From contig CACDZF010000006.1 in NCBI GenBank assembly GCA_902557385.1, positions 1 through 50,785 on the forward strand: 50,785 bases of DNA. The letters are read 5' to 3'. Within the stretch, counting starts at the first letter, position 1. Each line of letters opens with the position of its first letter. The notes under the pieces were generated by a model that searched no databases, was not told the DNA's origin, and worked only from the letters and a program-made list of their open reading frames with translations. A program made the position numbers and the translations under genes. This document shows, piece after piece, positions 1 to 8,670 of this stretch. The DNA comes from an uncultured Pelagibacteraceae bacterium (GTDB lineage Bacteria; Pseudomonadota; Alphaproteobacteria; Pelagibacterales; Pelagibacteraceae).

Positions 1-2157
1 TGCAAGTTTTTTATGTAAATTAAAAAAATTATCATCTGCATTCAATACCATTGTGCCATTTGTATCGATATTATTAATTATTTCTGACTTTGCCATAGCA
101 ATCTGTTTTATATTTTTAAAATTTTTTGCGTGTGCATATGAAATATTGGTAATGATACCAACATTAGGTTTAAGTATTTTCGACAAGTAATCAATTTCAC
201 CCTTTTTATCCATCCCAATTTCAAAAACACCATATTCATGCTTTGGATTTAAGTTAAATAAACTTAATGGAACTCCGTATTTGTTGTTAAAAGATTTTGG
301 TGAGGATGACGTTGTGCCAAACTCATTAAGGGTTTTTTTTAACATTTCTTTTAAAGAAGTTTTTCCACAACTGCCAGTTATTGCAATTATTTTTGGGGAA
401 GAATTTTGTCGAATAATTTTAGAGGTTTTTGTTAAAAAATTTAAGCTATTTTTTACTTTTATTTGATTGTTTTTCTTTCCTGATTTATTAATTTTGTTTA
501 CTACAGCCAAACATGCGCCATTCTTAAAAGCTTCACTGATAAAATTATTTCCATCTTTATTTTTTCCCTTAATAGCAAAAAAAATATCATTTTTTTTTAT
601 TTCCTTAGAGTTGATTGAGGCTTTTTTGATTTTTGCTTTTATTAAAAGATTTTTATTTTTAGATACTTCTTTTAAAATATTAAATTTAAAATCATTTTTT
701 AAAATTTTGTTTTTTTTCTTTATTGACCTAAGAATGCAATTCTTGTCAGAAAAAAAAATTTTAAACTTCCCATAATCCTGAATTTGTTCGTGTCCTTTTC
801 CTGCTACAACCAAAATTTCACCTGTTGACAAATCTTGTATTGCTTGATCAATAGCTTTTCCTCTATTTGAAATATCATATAATTTTGACCTGTTAATTTT
901 TTTACTAATGCTGATTCTAATTTTTTTTGGATCTTCATTTCTGGGATTGTCATCAGTCAAATAAATTCTATCACAATATTCATTTGCTATTTTTCCCATT
1001 GATGGTCTTTTAAATTTATCTCTGTCACCACCACATCCAAATACTAGAGATATTCTCTTACTTTTAAATTGATCTTTTATATTTTGTAAACATGTTTTTA
1101 ATGCATCTGGTGTATGCGCATAATCTAAAATTACAGATGAATTATTTTTTATTGAGCCAACTTTCTCTAGTCGACCATAAACAGGTTTTAGTTTATGAAT
1201 AAAATTTACAATGTTTTCAAAATTAATATTACTTAAATGTGAAGCGATCATTGAAATTAAAACATTCTTTAATTGAATTTTGCCAATTAAATTTAACTCA
1301 AAATTATATATTTTCTTTTTATATTTTATTTTAACAAGTTGTTTTTCACCATTATACTCGTGAGATATAATTGAAAGGTCGCCATATTTATCAGATACTG
1401 TATGTAAATTTAAATTTTTCTCTAACGCAATAGATTTTATTTTTTTATACTCAGGAATATTTAAATCTGTAATTATATTTGAATTTCTATTTAGTAATTT
1501 TTTGAACAAATGTAATTTTGAGTTTAAATAATCTTTATAAGATTTATGATAATCTAAATGATCATGTGATAAATTGGTAAATATTCCTATTTTAAATTTT
1601 AAACCATCCAATCTTGATTGTTTAAGTCCATGACTCGATGCCTCTAATATTAAATTGTTAATATTTTTTTTTTTTAATCTCATTAGTTGTTTGCTTAATT
1701 GCAATGGATCTAAAGTAGTATTTTGTACCTCAGTTTTTTTTGAAGCTGTATGAATTCCCAAAGTTCCTATAGATGCAGCCTTTTTTTTATTTAATTGTAA
1801 TATTTGTAAATAAAAATTAGCAACTGAAGATTTCCCATTGGTACCGGTAACTGCAATTAAATTTTTAGGTCTTTTTTTATAAATTTTAAATGAAGTTTCG
1901 GCGAGTAATTTTCTAACATTAAATGATTTTATAAAAAGTACATCGTCTTTTTTTCCCTCATATTTAGCATTGGATACGATTGTTCTTGCACCATTTTTTA
2001 TTGCATGTTTAATGAATTTATTTCCATCAAAATCGTTTCCTTTTATCGCAAAAAAAATCATATTTTTTTTGCACTTAGAACTGTTAAAACTTAAACCAGA
2101 AAAAAAATGATCCTTAAATTTTATATTTATATTTTTGAAATAATTGCCTATTAGCAT
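1..2157 (-). CDS. murEF: Fused MurE-MurF peptidoglycan ligase (C-terminus beyond window)
   Basis: I translated the minus strand from ATG at 2157 and found no stop codon down to position 1, so 719 codons of one frame are visible. Residues 1 to about 475 are MurE (UDP-MurNAc-tripeptide synthetase): ATP loop TGTNGKSS at 104-111, the ASSHGL, HLDYH and AHTPDAL motifs, and DNPR at 403-406, the signature of meso-diaminopimelate-adding enzymes. A lysine-rich linker follows, then MurF (D-Ala-D-Ala-adding ligase) with its own N-terminal domain and ATP loop TGSCGKTS ending near residue 601. The two ligases catalyse consecutive cytoplasmic steps of peptidoglycan precursor synthesis. The start lies 4 nt after the ftsI stop. 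MurF is cut by the window edge. The fusion is read directly from the sequence; fused activity is inferred. Confidence 0.95.
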   Translation of the reverse strand, partial: MLIGNYFKNINIKFKDHFFSGLSFNSSKCKKNMIFFAIKGNDFDGNKFIKHAIKNGARTIVSNAKYEGKKDDVLFIKSFNVRKLLAETSFKIYKKRPKNLIAVTGTNGKSSVANFYLQILQLNKKKAASIGTLGIHTASKKTEVQNTTLDPLQLSKQLMRLKKKNINNLILEASSHGLKQSRLDGLKFKIGIFTNLSHDHLDYHKSYKDYLNSKLHLFKKLLNRNSNIITDLNIPEYKKIKSIALEKNLNLHTVSDKYGDLSIISHEYNGEKQLVKIKYKKKIYNFELNLIGKIQLKNVLISMIASHLSNINFENIVNFIHKLKPVYGRLEKVGSIKNNSSVILDYAHTPDALKTCLQNIKDQFKSKRISLVFGCGGDRDKFKRPSMGKIANEYCDRIYLTDDNPRNEDPKKIRISISKKINRSKLYDISNRGKAIDQAIQDLSTGEILVVAGKGHEQIQDYGKFKIFFSDKNCILRSIKKKNKILKNDFKFNILKEVSKNKNLLIKAKIKKASINSKEIKKNDIFFAIKGKNKDGNNFISEAFKNGACLAVVNKINKSGKKNNQIKVKNSLNFLTKTSKIIRQNSSPKIIAITGSCGKTSLKEMLKKTLNEFGTTSSSPKSFNNKYGVPLSLFNLNPKHEYGVFEIGMDKKGEIDYLSKILKPNVGIITNISYAHAKNFKNIKQIAMAKSEIINNIDTNGTMVLNADDNFFNLHKKLA

Positions 2158-2161
2158 GAAG

Positions 2162-3841
2162 TTAATTAACTTTGATATATTTTGTGGCTAAAATAGGTCC
2201 AATTTTATCTATAATTTTGCCCGCAACCTCAACAGATGTCCACCCAGCAGTGTTTCTGGGCGCTCCTTTTAATTTAAATTCCGAACCATCTCTATATTCA
2301 TAAATGTAGTCTTTATTTATTTGAGGTTCATCAAATAAAATAGTGAAAACATACTTTGGATTAGATGTTGGAAAAACTGAAGCGAAGGTATTAATTTTTT
2401 TATTGGTATATTTACCCTTTATCGTTTTATTTGCTGTGCCAGTTTTTCCACCAATTTCATAGCCCTCAACATTTGCTAATTTTGCTGTTCCTGTAAGAAC
2501 AATTTTTCTTAATATAGAATTAATTTTTTGAGAGGTTTCATCACTGATAATTTTTTTTTGATTAAAATCAAACTTTTTCTTAATCAATGTAGGTTTGATA
2601 TAATTTCCTCCGTTTGAAATTATTGCATATGCTTTTGTTAATTGTAACAAATTTGTATTTATACCATGTCCAAAAGACGCTGTTGCAAGTTTACATTTGC
2701 CCCAGGTAACAGGTTGAGGTTTGCCTACTTCTTCGATATCGAAATCTATTTCACCCAGTGCGCCTGTATTATATAAAAAATTTTTAAACTTTTCTTCCCC
2801 TATTTTTTGACCAATTCTGACTGATCCTATATTTCCAGATTTAATTAAAATTTCTTCTGCAGATAAATTTGTGGATATTTTTTTGTCATATTCTCTAATT
2901 GGAAATCCAGCACAATATATTTCTTTTTCCAAATTCAAAAATTTTGTTTCTGGTTCAATCAATCCTTCTTCTATTCCTGCGGCTATAGTAAAAGTTTTAA
3001 AAACAGATCCAAATTCATAGATACCCTTTGTTGCTCTATTAATGAATTTTAAATCTGTAATATGTTCTCTTTTATTTAAATTATAATCAGGCAAAGAAAC
3101 CATTGAAATTATATTTCCGTTATTTACATTCATTAAAATTGCTGCGCTGCCCATACTTTTAAATATTTCTTGAAATTTTAAGAGCTCTTCCCTAATTAAA
3201 AATTGAATATCTGTGTCAACAGTAAGCGTTAATGGTTCTTTTCTAGATTTTAATTCATTATCATAAAATTTTTCAATTCCAGATATTCCATTATTATCAT
3301 CATCTATTTGACCAATAATATGACTAAATAAATTTTCCTGAGGATAAATTCTTGATAATTTTTCCTCTGAAATAATAGACTTTTCTCCTAGCAAACGTAA
3401 TTTTTCATATTCTTCTTGTTTAATTTTCTTCTTTAAATAAAAAAATCTTTTCTCATAAAGTTTTTTTTTAATATGGGCAAAATCTTTATTTGGAAAAATT
3501 AACTTTAAATTTATAAGTAGTTTTTTTTTATCAACAACAAGGTTAGGATTTATTCCTATGTCTATTGTTCTTACAGATTTGACTAAAAAATTTCCTTTAT
3601 TATCTATTATATCGGCTCTATAATCAGATTTAATAGGGAGTGTAATATTTGTATCTATTTTAGAATGTAAGCTTCCTAAATAAAGGACTCTAATTGAGTA
3701 TATTGTGCAAATAATTATGAAAATAAAAAATATAAAAGCAATTCTATTAAATGTAACAATTAAATTAGATTTATTTTTTTTAAATGAAAATTCATTTTCA
3801 TAATCTTCCAAGACTATTCTTTCAAAATTATTATTACTCAT
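2162..3841 (-). CDS. ftsI: Division-specific transpeptidase FtsI (PBP3)
   Basis: This 559-residue class B penicillin-binding protein crosslinks septal peptidoglycan. One membrane segment lies at about residues 31-53 after a short cytoplasmic tail, followed by a periplasmic dimerisation region and the transpeptidase domain. The three active-site motifs are present: SVFK at 279-282 (acylated serine S279), SGN at 335-337 and KTGTA at 466-470. The length is normal for the family. Its ATG overlaps the ftsL stop codon by one base, which suggests translational coupling, and the murE-murF fusion follows 4 nt downstream. Division-specific identity rather than general PBP2 rests on the cluster context. 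Confidence 0.96.
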   Translation of the reverse strand: MSNNNFERIVLEDYENEFSFKKNKSNLIVTFNRIAFIFFIFIIICTIYSIRVLYLGSLHSKIDTNITLPIKSDYRADIIDNKGNFLVKSVRTIDIGINPNLVVDKKKLLINLKLIFPNKDFAHIKKKLYEKRFFYLKKKIKQEEYEKLRLLGEKSIISEEKLSRIYPQENLFSHIIGQIDDDNNGISGIEKFYDNELKSRKEPLTLTVDTDIQFLIREELLKFQEIFKSMGSAAILMNVNNGNIISMVSLPDYNLNKREHITDLKFINRATKGIYEFGSVFKTFTIAAGIEEGLIEPETKFLNLEKEIYCAGFPIREYDKKISTNLSAEEILIKSGNIGSVRIGQKIGEEKFKNFLYNTGALGEIDFDIEEVGKPQPVTWGKCKLATASFGHGINTNLLQLTKAYAIISNGGNYIKPTLIKKKFDFNQKKIISDETSQKINSILRKIVLTGTAKLANVEGYEIGGKTGTANKTIKGKYTNKKINTFASVFPTSNPKYVFTILFDEPQINKDYIYEYRDGSEFKLKGAPRNTAGWTSVEVAGKIIDKIGPILATKYIKVN

Positions 3842-4149
3842 TATTCGATAATTAATTGGTTAAAATTTTGAATTATTATTTCTTCTTTTTTCATTATTAA
3901 CTCTTTAATGCTGTTTACATCTATGTTGGTTAGCTCTTTTTCAAAATATTGAGACTGATAATATAATAATTTTTTTGGACTAGTTAAATAATTATAGTCT
4001 AGTAAAACTAGTTCATATTTATCTTTTAAAACGCTAATGTTTTCTTCTGTGATAAAAATTTTATTTTCTAATTTTTTTGTAGAATTTTTTGTATAAGTGG
4101 TTGCAACGATTAAAAAAATTACAGTAAAAAATAAAAAAAAATTTTTCAT
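3841..4149 (-). CDS. ftsL: Cell division protein FtsL-like
   Basis: A 102-residue protein with one N-terminal membrane segment (about residues 3-19) followed by a charged region likely to form a coiled coil, the usual FtsL build. Sequence similarity in this family is weak, so the call rests mainly on size, topology and the fixed position between rsmH and ftsI. FtsL joins FtsB and FtsQ to activate septal wall synthesis by FtsW and FtsI. Its ATG overlaps the rsmH stop (ATGA) and its stop overlaps the ftsI start (TAATG), so all three are probably translated in a coupled way. Confidence 0.8.
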   Translation of the reverse strand: MKNFFLFFTVIFLIVATTYTKNSTKKLENKIFITEENISVLKDKYELVLLDYNYLTSPKKLLYYQSQYFEKELTNIDVNSIKELIMKKEEIIIQNFNQLIIE

Positions 4150-5156
4150 ATTTTTTTTGAATAATTTTCAATATCAATTAAATATTTAAATTTATCTAAA
4201 ATGTCAGTTTCAAAGTCATAAAAATCTTGCTTTTTTACTGCATATCTTAATTTTGCTGATCTTGATGAGGGATTTTCCTTTATCTCTCTAGCTGATGGTA
4301 AAATAGGTTTTTTTACAATAACTTTTAGTAAGTTTTTTTTAGAATCAACTTTGGGCATATATCTTGAAATACTTTTTGTTTCGGACAATGTTTTAAAAAA
4401 ATATTTCACTATTTTGTCTTCAATTGAATGAAAACTAACAACTGCAATAATGCCATCTTTTTTTAAAACTTTTGTTGCATTTATAAGACCATAAATTAAT
4501 TCACTAATTTCTTTATTAACAAAAATTCTTAAAGCTTGAAAAACTTTTGTAGCACTGTGTATTTTGTAATTTTTTATTTTTTTAGTTGATTGAATTATTC
4601 TTACCAAATGTTCTGTATTTATTACTTTTTCTTTTCTTTCTTGAACAATTCTAAATGCAATTTTTTTATTCTCTCTTTCTTCACCAAAAAATTTAAATAT
4701 TTCTTCTAACTCTTTTTGACTTAGTCTATTAATTACATCTGAGGCAGAAAAATCATTCAACCCCATTTTCATATTTAATTCTCCCTTTGAGTCAAATGAT
4801 AGCCCTTTTTTTTTATCTTTTATTTGTATATATGAATAACCAAGATCAAACAGAACTGCTTTTACATTTTCATTTTTAAGCTTTAAATTATTTAACTGAC
4901 TAAATTTTAAATTTTTATATATAAATCTATTTTCAAAATTTCTCTTTATATCTAAAGATTTTTTTAATGTATCTTTATCTCTATCAAGGGCAATTATTTT
5001 TGTATTGGAAAACTCTAAAATTTTAGATGAATGTCCACCTTGGCCGAAAGTACAATCTATAAATGTGCCACCATATTGAGGGGAAATAATGCTAATAATT
5101 TCTTTTAGCAATACCGGATAATGCATATGCTTTTCCGGTATTATGATGGCACACAT
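4146..5156 (-). CDS. rsmH: 16S rRNA (cytosine(1402)-N4)-methyltransferase RsmH
   Basis: RsmH (MraW) methylates C1402 in the ribosomal P site using S-adenosylmethionine. Near the start are HYPVLLKE and the SAM-binding stretch around [21 protein letters not shown] and the SRSAKLR end are also family hallmarks. The open frame allows 336 residues from ATG 5156, but the family motif begins at an internal ATG (residue 11, position 5126) preceded by a purine-rich GGAAAAG, so the true protein may be 326 residues. It starts 18 nt after the ftsZ stop and overlaps ftsL by 4 nt. Confidence 0.95.
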   Translation of the reverse strand: MCAIIIPEKHMHYPVLLKEIISIISPQYGGTFIDCTFGQGGHSSKILEFSNTKIIALDRDKDTLKKSLDIKRNFENRFIYKNLKFSQLNNLKLKNENVKAVLFDLGYSYIQIKDKKKGLSFDSKGELNMKMGLNDFSASDVINRLSQKELEEIFKFFGEERENKKIAFRIVQERKEKVINTEHLVRIIQSTKKIKNYKIHSATKVFQALRIFVNKEISELIYGLINATKVLKKDGIIAVVSFHSIEDKIVKYFFKTLSETKSISRYMPKVDSKKNLLKVIVKKPILPSAREIKENPSSRSAKLRYAVKKQDFYDFETDILDKFKYLIDIENYSKKI

Positions 5157-5174
5157 TTATTTTTTCGAAGACCA

Positions 5175-6615
5175 TTAATTCTTCTGTCTCCGTAAAAAAG
5201 CGGGTATTTCAAATTCATCTTCTTCATTTTCTTCGTTTTCCAAAGATGCTATTTCTCTAACTGGACTCTCTTCGTTAGAGTTGAAAAGATCTGGAGTTTC
5301 TTCTTCTGCCTCTATTCCAAAATTTTCTAAACCGTTTGAAGATGGCTCATGAACTTCTTCAGAAACCGGTGCTAGAGTTTCTTCTTCATGATTTTTAATA
5401 TTAGGATTAATACTTGTATCTTCCGACTTCAACATGTGCGCATCAACTAAATCAGATGAAGATGTTTCTTCCTCAGTTAGAACTTCATTTTCAAGTTTTA
5501 ATGCATTTGCTCCACTTGTCATAGTATTTGACATACTGGTCGATAAATTAAAACTATTTGAATTATTAATATTGGAAAAATCAGAATAACCTGGATTTCT
5601 ATTTTGTATTCTATGAACCATATTTATTACAGATTTCGACTCAGGTTGTTGTCCATCTAGCGCAGTGGCAACAATTGAAACTCTCATAATTCCATCAAGT
5701 GCTGGATCTGTAATTGCACCAATAATTAACTCTGCCTCTGGATCAACTTCAGCTCTTACTTTATTAACGGCTTCATCTACCTCAAAAAGTTTTAGATCTT
5801 TTCCACCAGTAATATTAACAAGTAATCCTTTTGCTCCCTTTAAAGTATAATCATCAATTAACTGATTAGTTATTGCCATCTCTGCAGCTTTTGCAGCTCG
5901 ACCTTCTCCTTCAGCTTCTCCTGTTCCCATCATAGCTTTGCCCATTGAACTCATAACATGTTCAACGTCTGCAAAATCTAAGTTAATAAGACCAGGTCTT
6001 ACCATTAGGTCGGTTATACTTTGTACTCCATGAAGCAATACATGGTTTGAAAGTTCAAAAGACTCCTCAAAAGTAGTTTGTTCACTTGCAACTTTAAACA
6101 AATTTTGATTTGGTATAACTATAATTGTATCAACGTGCTTTCTTAGCTCTTCCAAACCTTGTTGAGCTCTTCTCATTCTAGAAGGACCTTCATATAAAAA
6201 ATGGTAAAGTAACAACACCAACAGTTAAAATATTAAGTTCCTTTGCGGCCCTTGCAATTACATGTGCTGATCCAGTTCCTGTGCCACCGCCCATACCTGC
6301 GGTTATAAAAACCATATTTGCACCTTGCAAAATATTAATAATATCATTTAAAGATTCATCAGCAGCGGCTTGGCCAATATCTAATTTTGATCCTGCGCCT
6401 AAACCTTTTGTTAAATTTAAACCTATTTGAACTTTATTTTTTGCTTTACTATGTTTTAAATCTTGAGCATCAGTATTTACTGCTATAAATTCTACTCCTT
6501 GAAGACCATTATCTATCATTCCATTAATTGCATTGCCTCCAGCTCCCCCAACTCCAAGAACTAATATTCTTGGTTTTAATTCTCTTATATCTGGTGTTTT
6601 AAAATTTATTGTCAT
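5175..6615 (-). CDS. ftsZ: Cell division GTPase FtsZ, interrupted by a one-base frameshift
   Basis: FtsZ polymerises with GTP into the division ring. The first 139 residues carry the nucleotide-binding GVGGAGGNA region and the tubulin signature GGGTGTGS (about 109-116). The frame then breaks at a run of six A on the plus strand (6196-6201): as written it reads LPFFI-stop, whereas five bases would give [10 protein letters not shown] and join the second half without loss. That half ends in a long acidic linker and the C-terminal partner-binding peptide EIPAFLRRQ. With the run corrected the product is 479 residues. A strong ribosome-binding site (GGAGAGGGG) precedes ATG 6615. The gene is essential in free-living relatives, so an assembly or sequencing error is more likely than a pseudogene. 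Confidence 0.93.
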
Positions 6616-6787
6616 TTATCCCCTCTCCATTTTTTATTAAGTTGTAGTTTTTTTCTAACTTATCGAAAGTATTATTCCAAAAATCATATGCCCAAGTACC
6701 TTCGATAGATTTTTCTATCGCAGCTAAACAATTGTATTGTAGATTTTCTATCTTTTGCATTAAAATGATTTTTTCCATCTTTGTCAT
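6599..6787 (-). CDS. Small protein of unknown function between mraZ and ftsZ
   Basis: A 62-residue product that I do not recognise. It is mostly predicted helix, with aromatic residues clustered in the middle ([12 protein letters not shown]) and a lysine-rich tail; there is no signal peptide or membrane segment. Its ATG overlaps the mraZ stop (TAATG) and its last 17 nt overlap the ftsZ start, so it sits in a tight translational chain. The ftsZ ribosome-binding site lies inside its 3' end, so its translation could affect ftsZ expression. The tight packing and absence of any other gene in the interval argue that it is real; a role in division is only inferred from place. Confidence 0.75.
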   Translation of the reverse strand: MTKMEKIILMQKIENLQYNCLAAIEKSIEGTWAYDFWNNTFDKLEKNYNLIKNGEGINDNKF

Positions 6788-7242
6788 TATTTCTTACTCA
6801 TCTCTTCCCATTTAAGGCTTGCTCGATTTATATTAGATTTTTTTCTTGCCTGGACCTTAAATTTTTCAAATGCAGTTGGCTCCCAAATTTGAAATGTCTT
6901 TCCTTGGCCAACAAACAACATGCTATTTTTAATTTTTGCATGTTTTAATAATTTTGGTGTTAAAGAAATTCTTCCTTCGCTATCAAACTGTAAATTAATA
7001 CTTTCAGACAGTATTGATGTTGCAAAATAATCTTTCTTTTCTTCAAAAGGATTTAAGGCATCAATTGTGTTTGAAATCTTTTCTATTCTGTCTTGTGGCC
7101 AAGCTTCTATTGATTGATTATTAAATGATGGATAGCAAACTACACCATTATAGCCTAAGTTTGAAAGGTGTGATCTAAAGCTAGCAGGCACAGACACCCT
7201 CCCTTTTTTGTCCAGTTTGTTTTCGTACGTCGATAAAAACAT
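6787..7242 (-). CDS. mraZ: Transcriptional regulator MraZ
   Basis: A 151-residue MraZ protein, a ring-forming DNA-binding regulator with two AbrB-like swapped-hairpin domains. Both domain signatures (D-x3-R) are present: D11/R15 in DKKGRVSVP and D87/R91 in DSEGRISL. In E. coli MraZ represses its own division and wall promoter by binding TGGGN repeats, and matching repeats lie 30-55 bp upstream of this gene. It is the first gene of the minus-strand cluster. The start is supported by the family N-terminus (MFLSTYENKLD). Confidence 0.97.
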   Translation of the reverse strand: MFLSTYENKLDKKGRVSVPASFRSHLSNLGYNGVVCYPSFNNQSIEAWPQDRIEKISNTIDALNPFEEKKDYFATSILSESINLQFDSEGRISLTPKLLKHAKIKNSMLFVGQGKTFQIWEPTAFEKFKVQARKKSNINRASLKWEEMSKK

Positions 7243-7271
7243 ATTTCATAAATCTCTTTATTCCCTTTATT

Positions 7272-7296
7272 TGGGAATATATGGGATATTATGGGT
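7272..7296. promoter_or_regulatory. Probable MraZ operator: three TGGGN repeats
   Basis: On the plus strand TGGGA, TGGGA and TGGGT begin at 7272, 7282 and 7292, exactly 10 bp apart. This matches the published MraZ target of direct TGGGN repeats separated by 5 nt. The repeats cover the -10 element and the expected transcription start of the mraZ promoter, so binding should repress. Confidence 0.85.
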
Positions 7297-7314
7297 TTTC
7301 AACCTGTGCGTCAA
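7286..7314 (-). promoter_or_regulatory. Sigma-70-type promoter of the mraZ-ftsZ-murEF cluster
   Basis: On the minus strand TTGACG (7314-7309) is followed after 17 nt by TAATAT (7291-7286), close to the -35 and -10 consensus with ideal spacing. Transcription would begin near 7279 and leave a leader of about 37 nt before mraZ. Confidence 0.75.
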
Positions 7315-7487
7315 TATCTAATTTTAATTGATTTTTGCTGTTATTTTGGACTTTTTGGTTATCCCGAATTAAACTCTTTTTTCTTTCAAAACAACTTTCT
7401 GAAGAAAAAAAAGAACGAAAGAGACTTAGTAATGAATCAAAAAGAGAACATTGTTATTTAAATTTATTTTTGATTGTGAATAAAGAT

Positions 7488-7842
7488 GCCAGATAAACTG
7501 TAAGCCGGGTTCTGTCGTTTAAACCTATCATTTATCTAGGCTTAAGATCACTCTTAAGCTCAAGCAACTAACCCTGATGACTAGCCAAAGACAGCTTTTA
7601 GTTTTGCAACATTGTCATCTCTACTCAGTCTTGCTCCTAGTGGGGTTTTCCATGCGCTAATTGTTACCAATATAGCCGGTGTGCTCTTACCACACCTTTT
7701 CACCCTTGCCTTGATGAGGCGGTTTATTTTCTGTGGCACTATCCCTAGGGTTTCCCCCGCCAGGCATTACCTGGCACTATGTCTTTGTAGAGCCCGGACT
7801 TTCCTCTTTAAATAGTTTAAAGCGATAAGTCGTTTATCTGGC
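7488..7842 (-). ncRNA. rnpB: RNase P RNA (bacterial type A)
   Basis: The RNase P catalytic RNA removes 5' leaders from tRNA precursors. The minus strand contains the conserved blocks in order: GAGGAAAGTCCGGGCTC near the 5' end, AGGGTGAAAAGGTG, CCACAGAAA, and ACCCGGCTTA near the 3' end. The termini GCCAGATAAAC and GTTTATCTGGC pair to close the molecule, which fixes both ends to within a few bases. The length of about 355 nt fits an alphaproteobacterial type A RNA. It stands alone between mraZ and the AmpD-like gene. Confidence 0.96.
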
Positions 7843-7848
7843 AATTAC

Positions 7849-7876
7849 AAAATATGCTTAAATATTTTATTTTCAA
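7849..7876 (-). promoter_or_regulatory. Probable rnpB promoter
   Basis: On the minus strand TTGAAA (7876-7871) and TATTTT (7854-7849) are separated by 16 nt, and the -10 element ends 6 nt before the inferred first base of RNase P RNA at 7842. The placement is good; the -10 match is imperfect in AT-rich sequence. Confidence 0.5.
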
Positions 7877-7894
7877 GTAAATAATAGTTATGTT

Positions 7895-8611
7895 TTAGGC
7901 TAAATTTTTACTTAATAATAAGCATTCTTGGTCAATTATTCCATTAATTAGGCTAGGTCTAAATCTTCTTTGAAAGGCTTTTATAAGAAGTTTTTCATTT
8001 TGTTTCTTATAATTTTTGGAATAACCAATTTTATATAAATTGGCAAAAAATTTATTATTCAATATTTTGTTACATTTTTTGTTTCTAAGTTTATTTAATT
8101 CATTATTTTTTAAATTGTGCCAAAAACCAATGTTTTTTTTTGCAAGATATTTCCATGGAAAGTTTTCTCCAGGGTCTTTTTTTCTTAATGGCGCTATATC
8201 AGAGTGACCCAAAATATTTTTTTTATTTATTTTATATTTTTTAATCAAAAATTTACTTAATTTTATTAGAGAATTTACCTGCTTTAATGAAAACTTTTTA
8301 TAACCAAACTGATGGCCTGGGTTACTTATTTCTATTCCAATAGAATTTTGATTTAAAAACTTATATTTTTTCCAAGCAGAAACTCCCGCATGCCAAGCTA
8401 CATAAGAATCAGGTACAAAAATAACTATCTCTCCATTTTTTTTAATCAAATAATGACTTGCAACTTCAGATTGAATATTGGTTAACTTTTTTATTGATGC
8501 TGTCTCGCTTTTCATGCCTGTGTAGTGATAAATTAAAAATTTAATACTTTTTTTCGGTCTTTTTTTTATATTAAAATTAGGAGAGTAGTTTATTGTTGCT
8601 TTTAAAGGCAT
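7895..8611 (-). CDS. ampD: N-acetylmuramoyl-L-alanine amidase, AmpD-like
   Basis: A 238-residue Amidase_2 protein. H29 (in IYHYT), H136 (in GHSDIAP) and D146 (in RKKDPG) match the zinc ligands of AmpD, and the AWHAG and IGIEISNPG stretches are typical. AmpD splits the peptide from anhydro-muropeptides so that wall material can be reused. There is no signal peptide, consistent with a cytoplasmic recycling enzyme. The C-terminal 80 residues resemble a peptidoglycan-binding-like tail, as in some AmpD relatives, but this is weak. It is divergent from mlaA with 59 bp between the start codons. Confidence 0.9.
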   Translation of the reverse strand: MPLKATINYSPNFNIKKRPKKSIKFLIYHYTGMKSETASIKKLTNIQSEVASHYLIKKNGEIVIFVPDSYVAWHAGVSAWKKYKFLNQNSIGIEISNPGHQFGYKKFSLKQVNSLIKLSKFLIKKYKINKKNILGHSDIAPLRKKDPGENFPWKYLAKKNIGFWHNLKNNELNKLRNKKCNKILNNKFFANLYKIGYSKNYKKQNEKLLIKAFQRRFRPSLINGIIDQECLLLSKNLA

Positions 8612-8670
8612 AATTATTAATCACTAAATTTGATTTAGAAAATATGTTATTATACACATAGTTCAAAAAA

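Noticed and set aside
281-775. Two plus-strand open frames (281-466 and 467-775)
   Set aside because: They are antisense to the murE-murF fusion, whose minus-strand frame has clear ligase motifs; the predicted proteins are phenylalanine-rich shadows of lysine codons.
5175-6615. ftsZ as a true pseudogene
   Set aside because: Both halves are fully conserved including the C-terminal peptide, and a one-base correction in a homopolymer restores the gene; decay would leave further changes.
7612-7815. Plus-strand open frame of 67 codons
   Set aside because: It lies wholly within the antisense of RNase P RNA, and its higher G and C content comes from that RNA.
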